Source: Parabacteroides distasonis ATCC 8503 (GTDB taxonomy: Bacteria; Bacteroidota; Bacteroidia; Bacteroidales; Tannerellaceae). Taken from it: a DNA stretch of 64,000 nucleotides. The DNA lies in assembly GCF_000012845.1 (NCBI RefSeq), contig NC_009615.1, positions 4,156,501-4,220,500 on the forward strand, given 5' to 3'. Position numbers and translations under genes: made by a program. The notes under the pieces were generated by a model. That model ran no database searches. It saw only the letters and a program-made list of their open reading frames with translations, and was not told the origin of the DNA. This document shows, piece by piece, positions 42,428 through 50,252 of the stretch. The stretch's first letter is position 1. Every line of letters begins with the position of its first letter.

Positions 42428-43429
42428 ATGGAGAAGCAAAATTGGAAATTTTATTGGAAGTGGAGTGTATTTGTTCTGATGACGATGATTTGCTTGTTGT
42501 CTTTTTATAAATCATACCAAAATGTAAAGTATGAATTACAAGAAGAGTCTCAAACGTTATTTCAGCGGGCAGTTCAAGATGATACAAATAGGCGGATAAA
42601 AGATTTAGGGGATGCTTTTTGTTTTTCCTATTCAGGCGCTAATCGATTGGAACGAGATAGCATTACAATCAAGACTGCCGATGCGATTATACATATGAGG
42701 AATAATAAGGAGGTGGCACGGAGGATGTCTTCACAGGAGAAGTCTGATTTTTGTCTCCAACATTGTTTGTCTATGGAGAATCCGATTCAAGTAACCTTGC
42801 TGGATAGCGCTTTTCGTGCATCTTTGTATGAACATGCGATTTCGGCTCAGACCGTAACTTGTTATACCTTTATAGACAAGACGGAATGTAGCTCTTCAGA
42901 TACTTCTTTTTATCAATCTTTCATACCATTAAAAGATATTGTTTTTGGAGCGAATCGGACGATCGTTTTACAAGCGTTTGTTCAATTTCCTTTCCTTTAT
43001 ATAGTAGGTGAAGTGTTTTTGCGAAATATATTTTGGATTCTGGCAATGGTTATTCTCTGGGTTATTGCGATTGTCTTGACATGGAAAAGACCAAGGATAA
43101 ATATCTTACCGCTACAAGAAGCACCTAAAGAGATGATACAAATAACAGAAGATATCTTGTTCGATGAAACACATGGCGTATTGCATTATCATAGGCATCG
43201 TATCGAATTGGCAAATCAACGGCTGAAACTGTTTTGTATTTTATTAGAACATAAAGGATATTTCATTGAGTCTAATCGGCTGAAAGAAGAAATCTGGCCG
43301 GATGGAAGTGTGTCCAAAGACGCTCTTACCGCTACGGCTAAAAGGCTTAAAGAGGATTTGTCTCCTATTCCGGATCTGGTGATTGAGAGTGCTCGGGGGC
43401 ATGGCTATGTGCTGAAGTGTGGTGGGTAG
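42428..43429 (+). CDS. ToxR-like membrane-anchored winged-helix regulator
   Basis: 333 residues from the ATG at 42428. TM1 (about 10-27, WSVFVLMTMICLLSFY), a periplasmic domain of about 150 residues (DTNRRIKDLGDAFCFSYSG; EHAISAQTVTCYTFIDKTEC) with several cysteines, and TM2 (about 200-222, NIFWILAMVILWVIAIVLTW). The cytoplasmic C-terminal 95 residues form an OmpR/ToxR-type winged helix (HRIELANQRLKLFCILLEHK; WPDGSVSKDALTATAKRLKE; IESARGHGYVLKCGG). It should read an envelope signal and bind DNA directly without a kinase. The divergent NVEALA operon and tandem operator suggest it controls the neighbouring genes (inference). Confidence 0.83.
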   Translation: MEKQNWKFYWKWSVFVLMTMICLLSFYKSYQNVKYELQEESQTLFQRAVQDDTNRRIKDLGDAFCFSYSGANRLERDSITIKTADAIIHMRNNKEVARRMSSQEKSDFCLQHCLSMENPIQVTLLDSAFRASLYEHAISAQTVTCYTFIDKTECSSSDTSFYQSFIPLKDIVFGANRTIVLQAFVQFPFLYIVGEVFLRNIFWILAMVILWVIAIVLTWKRPRINILPLQEAPKEMIQITEDILFDETHGVLHYHRHRIELANQRLKLFCILLEHKGYFIESNRLKEEIWPDGSVSKDALTATAKRLKEDLSPIPDLVIESARGHGYVLKCGG

Positions 43430-43496
43430 GTTTTACAAGGTGGGTTAGTGTATTTTTTTGAATGTTTATATTCTTCTCGACTTCGTCTTCTAAAAA

Positions 43497-43549
43497 ACAC
43501 GTACGTGAATTTTTAGAAACACGTACGACTTTTAGTAAAAACACGTACG
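43497..43549. repeat. Three ACACGTACG repeats at exact 22-bp spacing
   Basis: ACACGTACG occurs at 43497, 43519 and 43541, exactly 22 bases apart, separated by T-rich spacers (TTTTTAG, TTTTAGT, TTTTTCG). Each copy contains the palindrome CGTACG. The array lies in the 239-base gap between the convergent regulator and transglutaminase-like genes. Two-turn helical spacing suggests a protein-binding array or a family of short dispersed repeats. Confidence 0.7.
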
Positions 43550-43668
43550 AGTTTTTCGGAAAATATAATGATGTTTTTTACACGCTGATTATCAGTTATT
43601 TATAGATAAAATTAAAATTGCCTACTTGTTGTAATTAATTTAATATGGTTCTCATGGAATAATAAAGA

Positions 43669-45651
43669 TTACCACCAAACTTGTTTGTCATTTTCATATG
43701 TGAATATGCGTTCTTCTTCTCCTTTGGTTAAGTCTTTTAACAACAAGAGAGCATTGTCTGGTACATTTGTATAGGTTAGCTTTGATTCAATAGCTCTTTG
43801 TTGGCCTAATGACATCCAATGGTTATATTCCCAATAGAATAGCTCATATAGATCACCTGCGTGGATGTTATTATCATCGTTTCTTGGCGTATAAATGATC
43901 TTATTGATAGATACCGGTTTGTTGAAGTCCAAGCCTACCCATGGATAATCAACCGTAGAAGGGGCTTCATAGTAAGTTAGGATATCTTTGTCAAATACTT
44001 TGGATTTATCCATTGGCATAGTATCGTAACGAACCGAGGCATTTGTTCCAATGATTGTGCCGGTTAATTCTTTTTCCTCCTTGTCTGAGTAGAAAGCGAG
44101 TTCGGCTAGATTACAACCCTTGTTTTTTGCTGATACATAGCGCCAATAGCGATATGTTTTTTGAGGTTTTATCTCGAAAGAATCTGCGGACAATAACCAA
44201 TGAGAAATCGTATGTATTGTATCAGGATCGGAGAAATCCGGATTATTGGAAGCTTCAAAATGTCCTCCGGTGAGAGTTTTTGCATAATCGAAAATATGTT
44301 TTGCGAGATAGTATTTCCTAGATAATATAACTTTCTTTCGTTTACTGGTATCTGCATGTAGATATTTTATTCTACCTCGTGAATCAAGTATGAATGGATC
44401 TGTAATAGGATGAATACCTTGATTGTCATAATAAAGTGGGAGATAGGCAATATCTTTTCCTATTTCATTGAAGTAACAAACTTTTCCTTTTTGTGTACCG
44501 TAACATATAGGTACCCATTTCTGATTGTCGAAAACGGCTAGGTAGGCATGTTTATGGTTTCGTTTTTTTTGTGTTGGAATCATGATATCACAAGTTTTCA
44601 TGTATTCGGAGGTAACATCTTTCATGAAAATATTCCGGAAGAGGTCGGGCACGACCTCTTCGGTTGTATTCAGCTTTACGAGATCTTGATTAATAGCGTA
44701 TGTTCGCCTATACACTTTAGCCATCTTCTGGCTAGGTTTATGCAGTATATCCGGATCTGTTTTTGTCTCGCATCCTCCAAACGCTAGATTCTTTCCTGTA
44801 TTATCTAAAAGTACATTCCAATAATGCCCCATCGAGCGGAAAGGCCATTGTGGTGTGAAATCTAGCATGACAGGAATTCCTATGCTTCTCATCATAGCTA
44901 ACGCTATTAACGAGAATTGATTACAAGTGCCGAATGATATCATGCTCCTAGTGGAGGTTTTTGCTATGAACGGAATGGAATATACCGAGTTTTCAGGAAC
45001 TAATTTCTTCTCTAAAAACTGATTGATATGCTTACAAGCCCAAAATGCTGAGTTTTGCATATCGGAAGAATAGCTGAAGTCGTTGAGTTCTGTTAATGTC
45101 GTAGAATCTATTTGTTGGTACATGCCAGTCCTCCAATCCTCCAGTACATCCATGGCTCCGATAGAGTAGGGCAATAGGTATTCACAGAAGTCATCAAAAT
45201 TTAAATGTCGGCTCCAAGGGGCATCTTCCCATAGGTGGAAAGCCTGCTCGATATTTTGAATAAGAAAATCAGCTGTAATTATACGAATGTCTTCTTGTAT
45301 CGGGAATGAGGTGTTCTCGTGGATTTTAGAGATTCTATCAATGCGATTGGCAAGATAAGGTGTATCATGATAACGCCCCTCTTTTTGTGTTTGAAGTATT
45401 ATAGAGTCAATTTGTTTATTATATGTGTTGGTGATTTTCCCGCAATAAGAATAATGCCCGGGCATATTCTTAATAAGAAAGCAAGCTGCACGATATTTCA
45501 AGGAATCATTTTTGTAATGTTCCAATACCTGTTCTAATTCACGGCGGTTTTCGCCTGCTCTTTCAAGAGCGAATGAGAGTTGTCTGTCTTCTTTGAAATT
45601 GTGACAAGAGACTAAACTAGATATAAGTAGCGTGATCCAAAAGAGTTTCAT
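43669..45651 (-). CDS. Transglutaminase-like lipoprotein with C-terminal discoidin-like domain
   Basis: A 660-residue lipoprotein (LFWITLLISSLVSCHNFKED). The N-terminal helical part (FALERAGENRRELEQVLEHY) parallels the 36043 protein. The core has Cys in SFGTCNQFSLIALAMMRSIG and His in MGHYWNVLLDNTGKNLAFGG, as in transglutaminase/papain-like domains. Residues about 500-640 look like an F5/8 type C (discoidin) sugar-binding domain (KTYRYWRYVSAKNKGCNLAE; STVDYPWVGLDFNKPVSINK). It may modify or bind surface glycoproteins. It has its own promoter with a tandem operator nearly identical to that of the NVEALA operon. Confidence 0.82.
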   Translation of the reverse strand: MKLFWITLLISSLVSCHNFKEDRQLSFALERAGENRRELEQVLEHYKNDSLKYRAACFLIKNMPGHYSYCGKITNTYNKQIDSIILQTQKEGRYHDTPYLANRIDRISKIHENTSFPIQEDIRIITADFLIQNIEQAFHLWEDAPWSRHLNFDDFCEYLLPYSIGAMDVLEDWRTGMYQQIDSTTLTELNDFSYSSDMQNSAFWACKHINQFLEKKLVPENSVYSIPFIAKTSTRSMISFGTCNQFSLIALAMMRSIGIPVMLDFTPQWPFRSMGHYWNVLLDNTGKNLAFGGCETKTDPDILHKPSQKMAKVYRRTYAINQDLVKLNTTEEVVPDLFRNIFMKDVTSEYMKTCDIMIPTQKKRNHKHAYLAVFDNQKWVPICYGTQKGKVCYFNEIGKDIAYLPLYYDNQGIHPITDPFILDSRGRIKYLHADTSKRKKVILSRKYYLAKHIFDYAKTLTGGHFEASNNPDFSDPDTIHTISHWLLSADSFEIKPQKTYRYWRYVSAKNKGCNLAELAFYSDKEEKELTGTIIGTNASVRYDTMPMDKSKVFDKDILTYYEAPSTVDYPWVGLDFNKPVSINKIIYTPRNDDNNIHAGDLYELFYWEYNHWMSLGQQRAIESKLTYTNVPDNALLLLKDLTKGEEERIFTYENDKQVWW

Positions 45652-45725
45652 TCGTTTTATTTGTTCTTTTTGCGAAGGACGGTGTTTTAATAGATTGCTC
45701 GTTTCATATCGTATTTAATTTTTCA

Positions 45726-45756
45726 CAAACATAAGTTTATTCCTTTTCATGGCCAA
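45726..45756 (-). promoter_or_regulatory. Promoter of the transglutaminase-discoidin gene
   Basis: On the minus strand TTGG (45753-45756), 19 bases, then TATGTTTG (45726-45733). Element type and spacing equal the NVEALA operon promoter at 42256-42286, although the spacer sequences differ. Confidence 0.78.
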
Positions 45757-45759
45757 TTG

Positions 45760-45781
45760 TTTTAGCTGACTTTTAGCTGAC
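45760..45781. promoter_or_regulatory. Tandem 11-bp operator, copy 2
   Basis: TTTTAGCTGAC occurs twice head to tail (45760-45770, 45771-45781), starting four bases upstream of the TTGG box, exactly as at 42290-42311. Conservation of the repeats and of their distance to the promoter, against diverged spacer sequence, points to a functional binding site. Confidence 0.72.
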
Positions 45782-45839
45782 AGACAAAAAATGAGGGTTT
45801 GTTGGCATAAAGTTATGTATTTGTATTGCTATCATTTCA

Positions 45840-46066
45840 ACAGGTAGTCCAAGAGGATACAGATCGGCGTATCAAAGAACTTGGGGATGATTTTTGTTTT
45901 TCTTATACAGGGGGGGCACTTCAGATATTATCATTAGATAGTACTTTTCGTGCATCTTACCGTTACGGCTAAAAGGCTTAAAGAGGATTTGTCTCCTATT
46001 CCGGGTTTGGTGATAGAGAGTGCTCGGGGTAAAGGATATTCACTAAAGATCGTTTCGGGAGAGTAA
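45840..46066 (+). pseudogene. Decayed second copy of the ToxR-like regulator
   Basis: Three blocks align with the regulator at 42428-43429: 45840-45919 with about 42566-42635 (DDTNRRIKDLGDAFCFSYSG region), about 45925-45957 with 42796-42825 (LDSAFRASL region), and 45958-46066 with 43330-43429 (the end of the winged helix, here LVIESARGKGYSLKIVSGE). The segments between, including both membrane spans and most of the DNA-binding domain, are deleted and there is no start codon. It keeps the same divergent position relative to the operator and the transglutaminase gene. Confidence 0.82.
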
Positions 46067-46128
46067 ATTCTCCATTTCAACGTTCATTTGATGGTTTATT
46101 TGTGTGATGAGCTTGCTATCGGCAGTAG

Positions 46129-46196
46129 TACTGACTTGGCTAAGTAATATATACTGTGTCGGGCAAGTCAGTATATATTACTTAGCCAAGTCAGTA
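46129..46196. repeat. Perfect 28-bp inverted repeat
   Basis: Arms at 46129-46156 and 46169-46196 are exact inverted copies (outer end TACTGACTTGGC) around a 12-base loop. This is far longer than a usual terminator stem and there is no T-tract. It follows the regulator remnant and may be a mobile palindrome or a recombination scar. Confidence 0.8.
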
Positions 46197-46207
46197 TTGC
46201 TCTTAGG

Positions 46208-46256
46208 ATTGCCAATCTAAGGTCACCTATTTATATCGTGAGTTGAATGAATTTGT
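46208..46256. pseudogene. Relic of a third regulatory region copy
   Basis: The segment contains GCCAATCT, AGGTCACCT and GAGTTGAATGAATTTGTG in the same order as GCCAATCT, AGGTGAC and GAGTTGAATGAATTTATT upstream of the intact regulator (42282-42378). The tandem operator is degraded and the -7 box is absent, so it is probably a leftover from the duplication that produced the regulator pseudogene. Confidence 0.5.
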
Positions 46257-46333
46257 GCAAACAATGTTAATTATTTTTGTCCGGGTAAACCTCGTTCATC
46301 AATAGGATAGAACATGGTCAACCTATATAAAGG

Positions 46334-46397
46334 AAATTGCACATCGCATCGTGCAATTTTGTATGAAAATTGCACATCGCATCGTGCAATTTTGTAT
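46334..46397 (+). promoter_or_regulatory. Two identical palindromic repeats over the ATPase promoter
   Basis: A 31-base unit is repeated at 46334-46364 and 46367-46397 (period 33). Each unit contains arms TTGCAC and GTGCAA around ATCGCATC. The second unit supplies a TTGC 21 bases before the -7 box TATATTTG (46395-46402), so a protein bound there would cover the promoter of the ATPase gene at 46423. An autoregulatory operator is likely. Confidence 0.72.
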
Positions 46398-46422
46398 ATT
46401 TGTCCTTTAAACATGAATCAAT

Positions 46423-47595
46423 ATGGAGACCTTATTTCGTTCCTTTAGAACTCAATTAGAGCATACTTCGACAGAAGTCGTGCGTTTTCTTCACGATCAG
46501 ATCGCATGGGATAGCCGATTGGTTGCGATTTTAGGTGCTCGTGGTGTTGGGAAGACTACCCTATTGTTGCAGCATATCAAATTGTATGATCGTGAGGATG
46601 AGTCTTTGTATGTTACGGCAGATGATTTCTATTTTACCAAGTATCGGTTATTCGACATGGCTTATCAATTTTATAATCTGGGTGGGAAAAAACTTTATAT
46701 TGACGAGATTCATAAATACAAGGATTGGTCTAGGGAGGTGAAGAATATATACGATCAAATTCCTGGTCTTCAAGTTATCTATACAGGTTCGTCTATTCTT
46801 GATCTGGAGAAAGGTGGTGCGGATTTAAGTCGCAGGAAGGTAGAGTATAGATTACCCGGACTTTCTTTTCGGGAATATTTGAATATATCGCAGGGGTGGC
46901 AGCTTCCATCGTATTCGTTGGAAGAGATTCTTGCTGGGAAGGTTGAGTTCCCTTATAAGGAAGCTCGTCCACTCAAATTATTTAATGATTATTTATCGAC
47001 AGGTTATTATCCATTTTTTCAAGATACGGAATATCTCTTGCGTCTGCGTAGCGTGATTAACCAAATGGTGGAATCTGATATTCCGATTTTTGCGGATATG
47101 ACGGTGGCTTCTGCCGTAAAGTTGAAGAAATTATTATATGTATTAGCTCAAAGTGTCCCTTTCAAACCAAATTATACGAAGTTGGCGAGAGATTTGGATA
47201 TCAGCCGGAATGTGTTGCCCGACTACATGAGTTATTTGGAGAAGGCAGGTCTGGTTAATTTACTGCGAGAAAAAGCGCAGGGCTTGAAATTATTGGAGAA
47301 AGTAGAGAAGATCTATCTGAATAATACGAATCTGGCTTATGCGTTGTCGGAGCAGGTACCGGATATCGGTTCCGTGCGTGAGACGGTTTTTCTATCTTGG
47401 ATGCGAGTCGTATGCTTCGTTACTTCTTCTGCGATTTCAGACTTTGAGATAGATGGCCGAACCTTTGAGATTGGGGGAAAGAATAAGACGCGGCAACAGA
47501 TCAAGCAAGCGGCGGATGGGTATGTGGTGAAAGATGACATAGAGTATGCTTTCCGCAATATGATTCCTTTATGGATGTTTGGCTTTATCTATTGA
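46423..47595 (+). CDS. AAA-family ATPase with DUF4143-type C-terminal domain
   Basis: A 390-residue protein of the ATP-binding AAA_14/DUF4143 family. Walker A is AILGARGVGKTTLLLQH (about residue 36), Walker B-like KKLYIDEIHKYKDWSREVKN, and a sensor-like strand VIYTGSSILDLEKGG. A winged-helix-like middle (LARDLDISRNVLPDYMSYLE) and a nuclease-like C-terminal part (FEIDGRTFEIGGKNKTRQQI) follow. Members are numerous in Bacteroidales and of unknown function. The sequence appears intact. The two palindromic repeats just upstream suggest tight regulation. Confidence 0.83.
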   Translation: METLFRSFRTQLEHTSTEVVRFLHDQIAWDSRLVAILGARGVGKTTLLLQHIKLYDREDESLYVTADDFYFTKYRLFDMAYQFYNLGGKKLYIDEIHKYKDWSREVKNIYDQIPGLQVIYTGSSILDLEKGGADLSRRKVEYRLPGLSFREYLNISQGWQLPSYSLEEILAGKVEFPYKEARPLKLFNDYLSTGYYPFFQDTEYLLRLRSVINQMVESDIPIFADMTVASAVKLKKLLYVLAQSVPFKPNYTKLARDLDISRNVLPDYMSYLEKAGLVNLLREKAQGLKLLEKVEKIYLNNTNLAYALSEQVPDIGSVRETVFLSWMRVVCFVTSSAISDFEIDGRTFEIGGKNKTRQQIKQAADGYVVKDDIEYAFRNMIPLWMFGFIY

Positions 47596-47667
47596 ATATC
47601 TATTAGGAAATCCACTGGAATAAGGCTTGTCTGTGCTTGCTGTAATATGCTGATATACAGTATTTGT

Positions 47668-48828
47668 TTATCTCCGGCCGTATCGAGAAACTAGATCGAA
47701 ACGAATAAAACTTAATATATCGTCGTTGAAATCGGGGTTCATGAAATGGCTGTTACATATGTAAAGGCCATCGGGTAAAACTAATAATTGTCTTGAATTG
47801 TACGTGTAATTAGGGAAAAGAGTCTCTCCTAGCTTGTTTAACTCTTTGTCAAGGATTATGATTGAAAAGGTCTTTCGTCCATATTCTATAAGTTCCATAG
47901 CTTTAACCCCTTTCTCGATCGTAGTGGATGGATAAGTGATCCGATAAAAAACTTCTCGGAAAGGATCGTATATCAAGTCTCCATACATCGCGTTTTGACA
48001 GAAATCGATCGCTTGGGCGGTTAGCTCGTCTGGCAATTGCACTTGGTCAATATACTCGCTTTTCACGGATACCTTGCGGATGGAGTCATGTGCGATATTC
48101 GCCACATAGACAGATTCATCGTAAATGAAAGAATATACAAATCGCTGCCCATCAAAAGAACGGCTATAGCTACCCTCTAGCCCGTATCGTTTCAATTTGA
48201 CCGAAGAGCCGGGATAGTCCGGATAAACAAAAGGTAATGCTCTGATCTCCTTCGTGTCGAGATTGATAGTAGCGGAGACATAATCTTTCTCTATCAAACG
48301 GTTGGGATCTGAATAGATATATAGATCCCTCCCTATCAGGGTGGCGGTTCTGAAACTTAGGAAACTACTGTTGTAAAGTCTTGTGCCATCATTTGCTTCC
48401 TCATAATTTATTTTTTCTTGTATTTGGCAATCCTTATTGATGCGTATGATCTCTGGTTCAAATAAGCTGGTGAGATATAAGCTGTCCCAATTCTGTATAT
48501 AGCATCCTAATACACGACCTACTCCATTAGAACCCTCGATCTCCGGTTCTATCTTGAACGCTAGTTCTTGACTATCCTTATCATAAAAATAGAATTTATT
48601 GCTACGTGACTGCATGGAGTAAGATTGTAACACAATATATTCCTTTCCCTTTTTATCACGATAGTACGATAAGAAAGGGGTTACGTTTTTTGTCTTATCA
48701 TCCAAGCTGAAAGCCAAGGTCTGATCGGATCTTACTAATTGATAAGACCTACTTTTCTCTGCTTGCTCACAAGAAGAGAGGATAAAGAGCAAGAGTGATA
48801 GGAATAAGAAAAATGGTTGTAGTTTCAT
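47668..48828 (-). CDS. DUF4221-like beta-propeller lipoprotein
   Basis: A 386-residue lipoprotein (FLSLLLFILSSCEQAEKSRS). The sequence resembles DUF4221/6-bladed propeller proteins: VTPFLSYYRDKKGKEYIVLQ, EGSNGVGRVLGCYIQNWDSL, then several blades. It starts 30 bases after the stop of a related lipoprotein gene and is probably in one operon with it. No peptide gene precedes the pair. Surface or periplasmic, function unknown; the family name is by resemblance. Confidence 0.72.
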   Translation of the reverse strand: MKLQPFFLFLSLLLFILSSCEQAEKSRSYQLVRSDQTLAFSLDDKTKNVTPFLSYYRDKKGKEYIVLQSYSMQSRSNKFYFYDKDSQELAFKIEPEIEGSNGVGRVLGCYIQNWDSLYLTSLFEPEIIRINKDCQIQEKINYEEANDGTRLYNSSFLSFRTATLIGRDLYIYSDPNRLIEKDYVSATINLDTKEIRALPFVYPDYPGSSVKLKRYGLEGSYSRSFDGQRFVYSFIYDESVYVANIAHDSIRKVSVKSEYIDQVQLPDELTAQAIDFCQNAMYGDLIYDPFREVFYRITYPSTTIEKGVKAMELIEYGRKTFSIIILDKELNKLGETLFPNYTYNSRQLLVLPDGLYICNSHFMNPDFNDDILSFIRFDLVSRYGRR

Positions 48829-48858
48829 TCGTTTATTGTATTATCTGTCACATATCTA

Positions 48859-50121
48859 TCAAGGTCTTGCCACGATCATTACATAATCCCTCTCGAACAC
48901 TTTAGGATCGTCTAAGAATTTGATCAGGTCTTTTTGGCGGGAGGAGCCTGTGCGTTTAACGGTCTCACGCATTTCGGTGACGGTACGAATCATATAAACA
49001 CAGTCATCGGTTTGTCCGTCTGGCCAGAACGGAAGTCCATCATCTATATCATTGATAAATCCTCCGGAGCTTTTGGGTAAGGCGTATGTTTTCTTCTCTT
49101 TCTTGAGATAGACTACTCGATGGGTGATAACCGGTTTGTAATCGTCCAGCCATCCCAGCCAATTATAGATGGCGGGAGAACCTTTTTGAAAGACTCCCAT
49201 AAATAGCCCATTCGGATTCTCCAAGAAAGAACGAAGACCGGTCGGTTTATCTTGATTGTCTTTATGAAGCGTATATAAAGGGGTGATCGAGTGGGAACTT
49301 GAAAGCTGGTATACCGTATCTCGATAAGGAATCAAGAAATTTATTCGGTCTTGATCCGTATTCCAATAAAAGGTTTGAAACCGGGTGATCGTATCCGGAG
49401 AGACGTTAATATCCTTGGCATCCGCAAGGATGAATTTGCAAAGCGTATCTCCTCGAAGGTTGAATGTCGTTATTCCTTTCGGGATTTTAGAGCCTTCCGC
49501 GTAATCACAAAGCATATATCCCGAGGAGGAGAAGCCTACTATTTGACTGGCATCCGCATTTATCGAATATTTGGTAGGCAGGTTTTCGGGGAATATATAA
49601 TTCTGAATGGTCAGCATCGTATCTAATGTGGATAATTCCCCGATACATGGCCTTATATCGTTGAATGTGGTCGAATCTTTTTTATTGTCTTGGTCGAGGC
49701 CGCTCAAGGCGCAGTACATACGGGTTGTTTTCTTGTCGTAAAATAGATTAAGGCCGTTCATCCCATGGTTCCATTTATAATCCAAGGCCTTAAATCCATA
49801 TCGTTTGCTGGGAATGCCTTGCTTACGATAATAAATACGTGGGTTATTGAATGTGATAAAAGCGTCGCTATCCGGAATAGCGATCGCTTGTGTTACCGTG
49901 TAACGAGCGTCTCCAACATTATAATATTCCAGCTTAGAGGCTATTTGACTCAGTTTCAACATCGCCGGATGGTTCAGCGCCTTTTCTATATCAATGAGGG
50001 CCGGAGTCGTTGAACTATTATATTCCGGTTCATATTGGGGAGAGGTGGGTTGATTCCTTTGCTGGCAACTATTTAAGAGCAATGCAAGGAACAATAAGCA
50101 TGTTGAGAACTTGGTGATCAT
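48859..50121 (-). CDS. Propeller-like lipoprotein (DUF4933-like)
   Basis: About 420 residues from the ATG at 50121 (MITKFSTCLLFLALLLNSCQ), a clear lipoprotein; the promoter at 50145-50176 excludes earlier starts. Beta-rich throughout: YTVTQAIAIPDSDAFITFNN, MNGLNLFYDKKTTRMYCALS, QIVGFSSSGYMLCDYAEG, and an ending with DLIKFLDDPKVFERDYVMIV. I think it belongs to a DUF4933-type propeller family but cannot confirm it. It heads a two-gene operon with the 47668 gene. Confidence 0.7.
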   Translation of the reverse strand: MITKFSTCLLFLALLLNSCQQRNQPTSPQYEPEYNSSTTPALIDIEKALNHPAMLKLSQIASKLEYYNVGDARYTVTQAIAIPDSDAFITFNNPRIYYRKQGIPSKRYGFKALDYKWNHGMNGLNLFYDKKTTRMYCALSGLDQDNKKDSTTFNDIRPCIGELSTLDTMLTIQNYIFPENLPTKYSINADASQIVGFSSSGYMLCDYAEGSKIPKGITTFNLRGDTLCKFILADAKDINVSPDTITRFQTFYWNTDQDRINFLIPYRDTVYQLSSSHSITPLYTLHKDNQDKPTGLRSFLENPNGLFMGVFQKGSPAIYNWLGWLDDYKPVITHRVVYLKKEKKTYALPKSSGGFINDIDDGLPFWPDGQTDDCVYMIRTVTEMRETVKRTGSSRQKDLIKFLDDPKVFERDYVMIVARP

Positions 50122-50144
50122 GATTGGATACGTATTGTTTATCG

Positions 50145-50176
50145 CAAACATATGTAAAATAATTGATTGTAACAAA
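50145..50176 (-). promoter_or_regulatory. Promoter of the two-lipoprotein operon
   Basis: On the minus strand TTTG (50173-50176), a 20-base spacer and TATGTTTG (50145-50152) match the Bacteroidota consensus. It lacks the tandem TTTTAGCTGAC operator, so this operon is probably outside the regulator's direct control. Confidence 0.72.
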
Positions 50177-50252
50177 TGATTTTACGAATTTATCATAGAT
50201 TTGCGATAGCCCCGTAAATAGTATCTGGATAGAAATGATACCTATTGTGATT

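Noticed and set aside
43497..43549. The ACACGTACG repeats considered as a CRISPR or plasmid iteron array.
   Set aside because: Units are 9 bases with T-rich linkers, no cas or replication gene nearby.
46334..46397. Two identical palindromic units considered as a minimal CRISPR array.
   Set aside because: Only two copies separated by two bases, no spacer and no cas genes; operator repeats explain them better.
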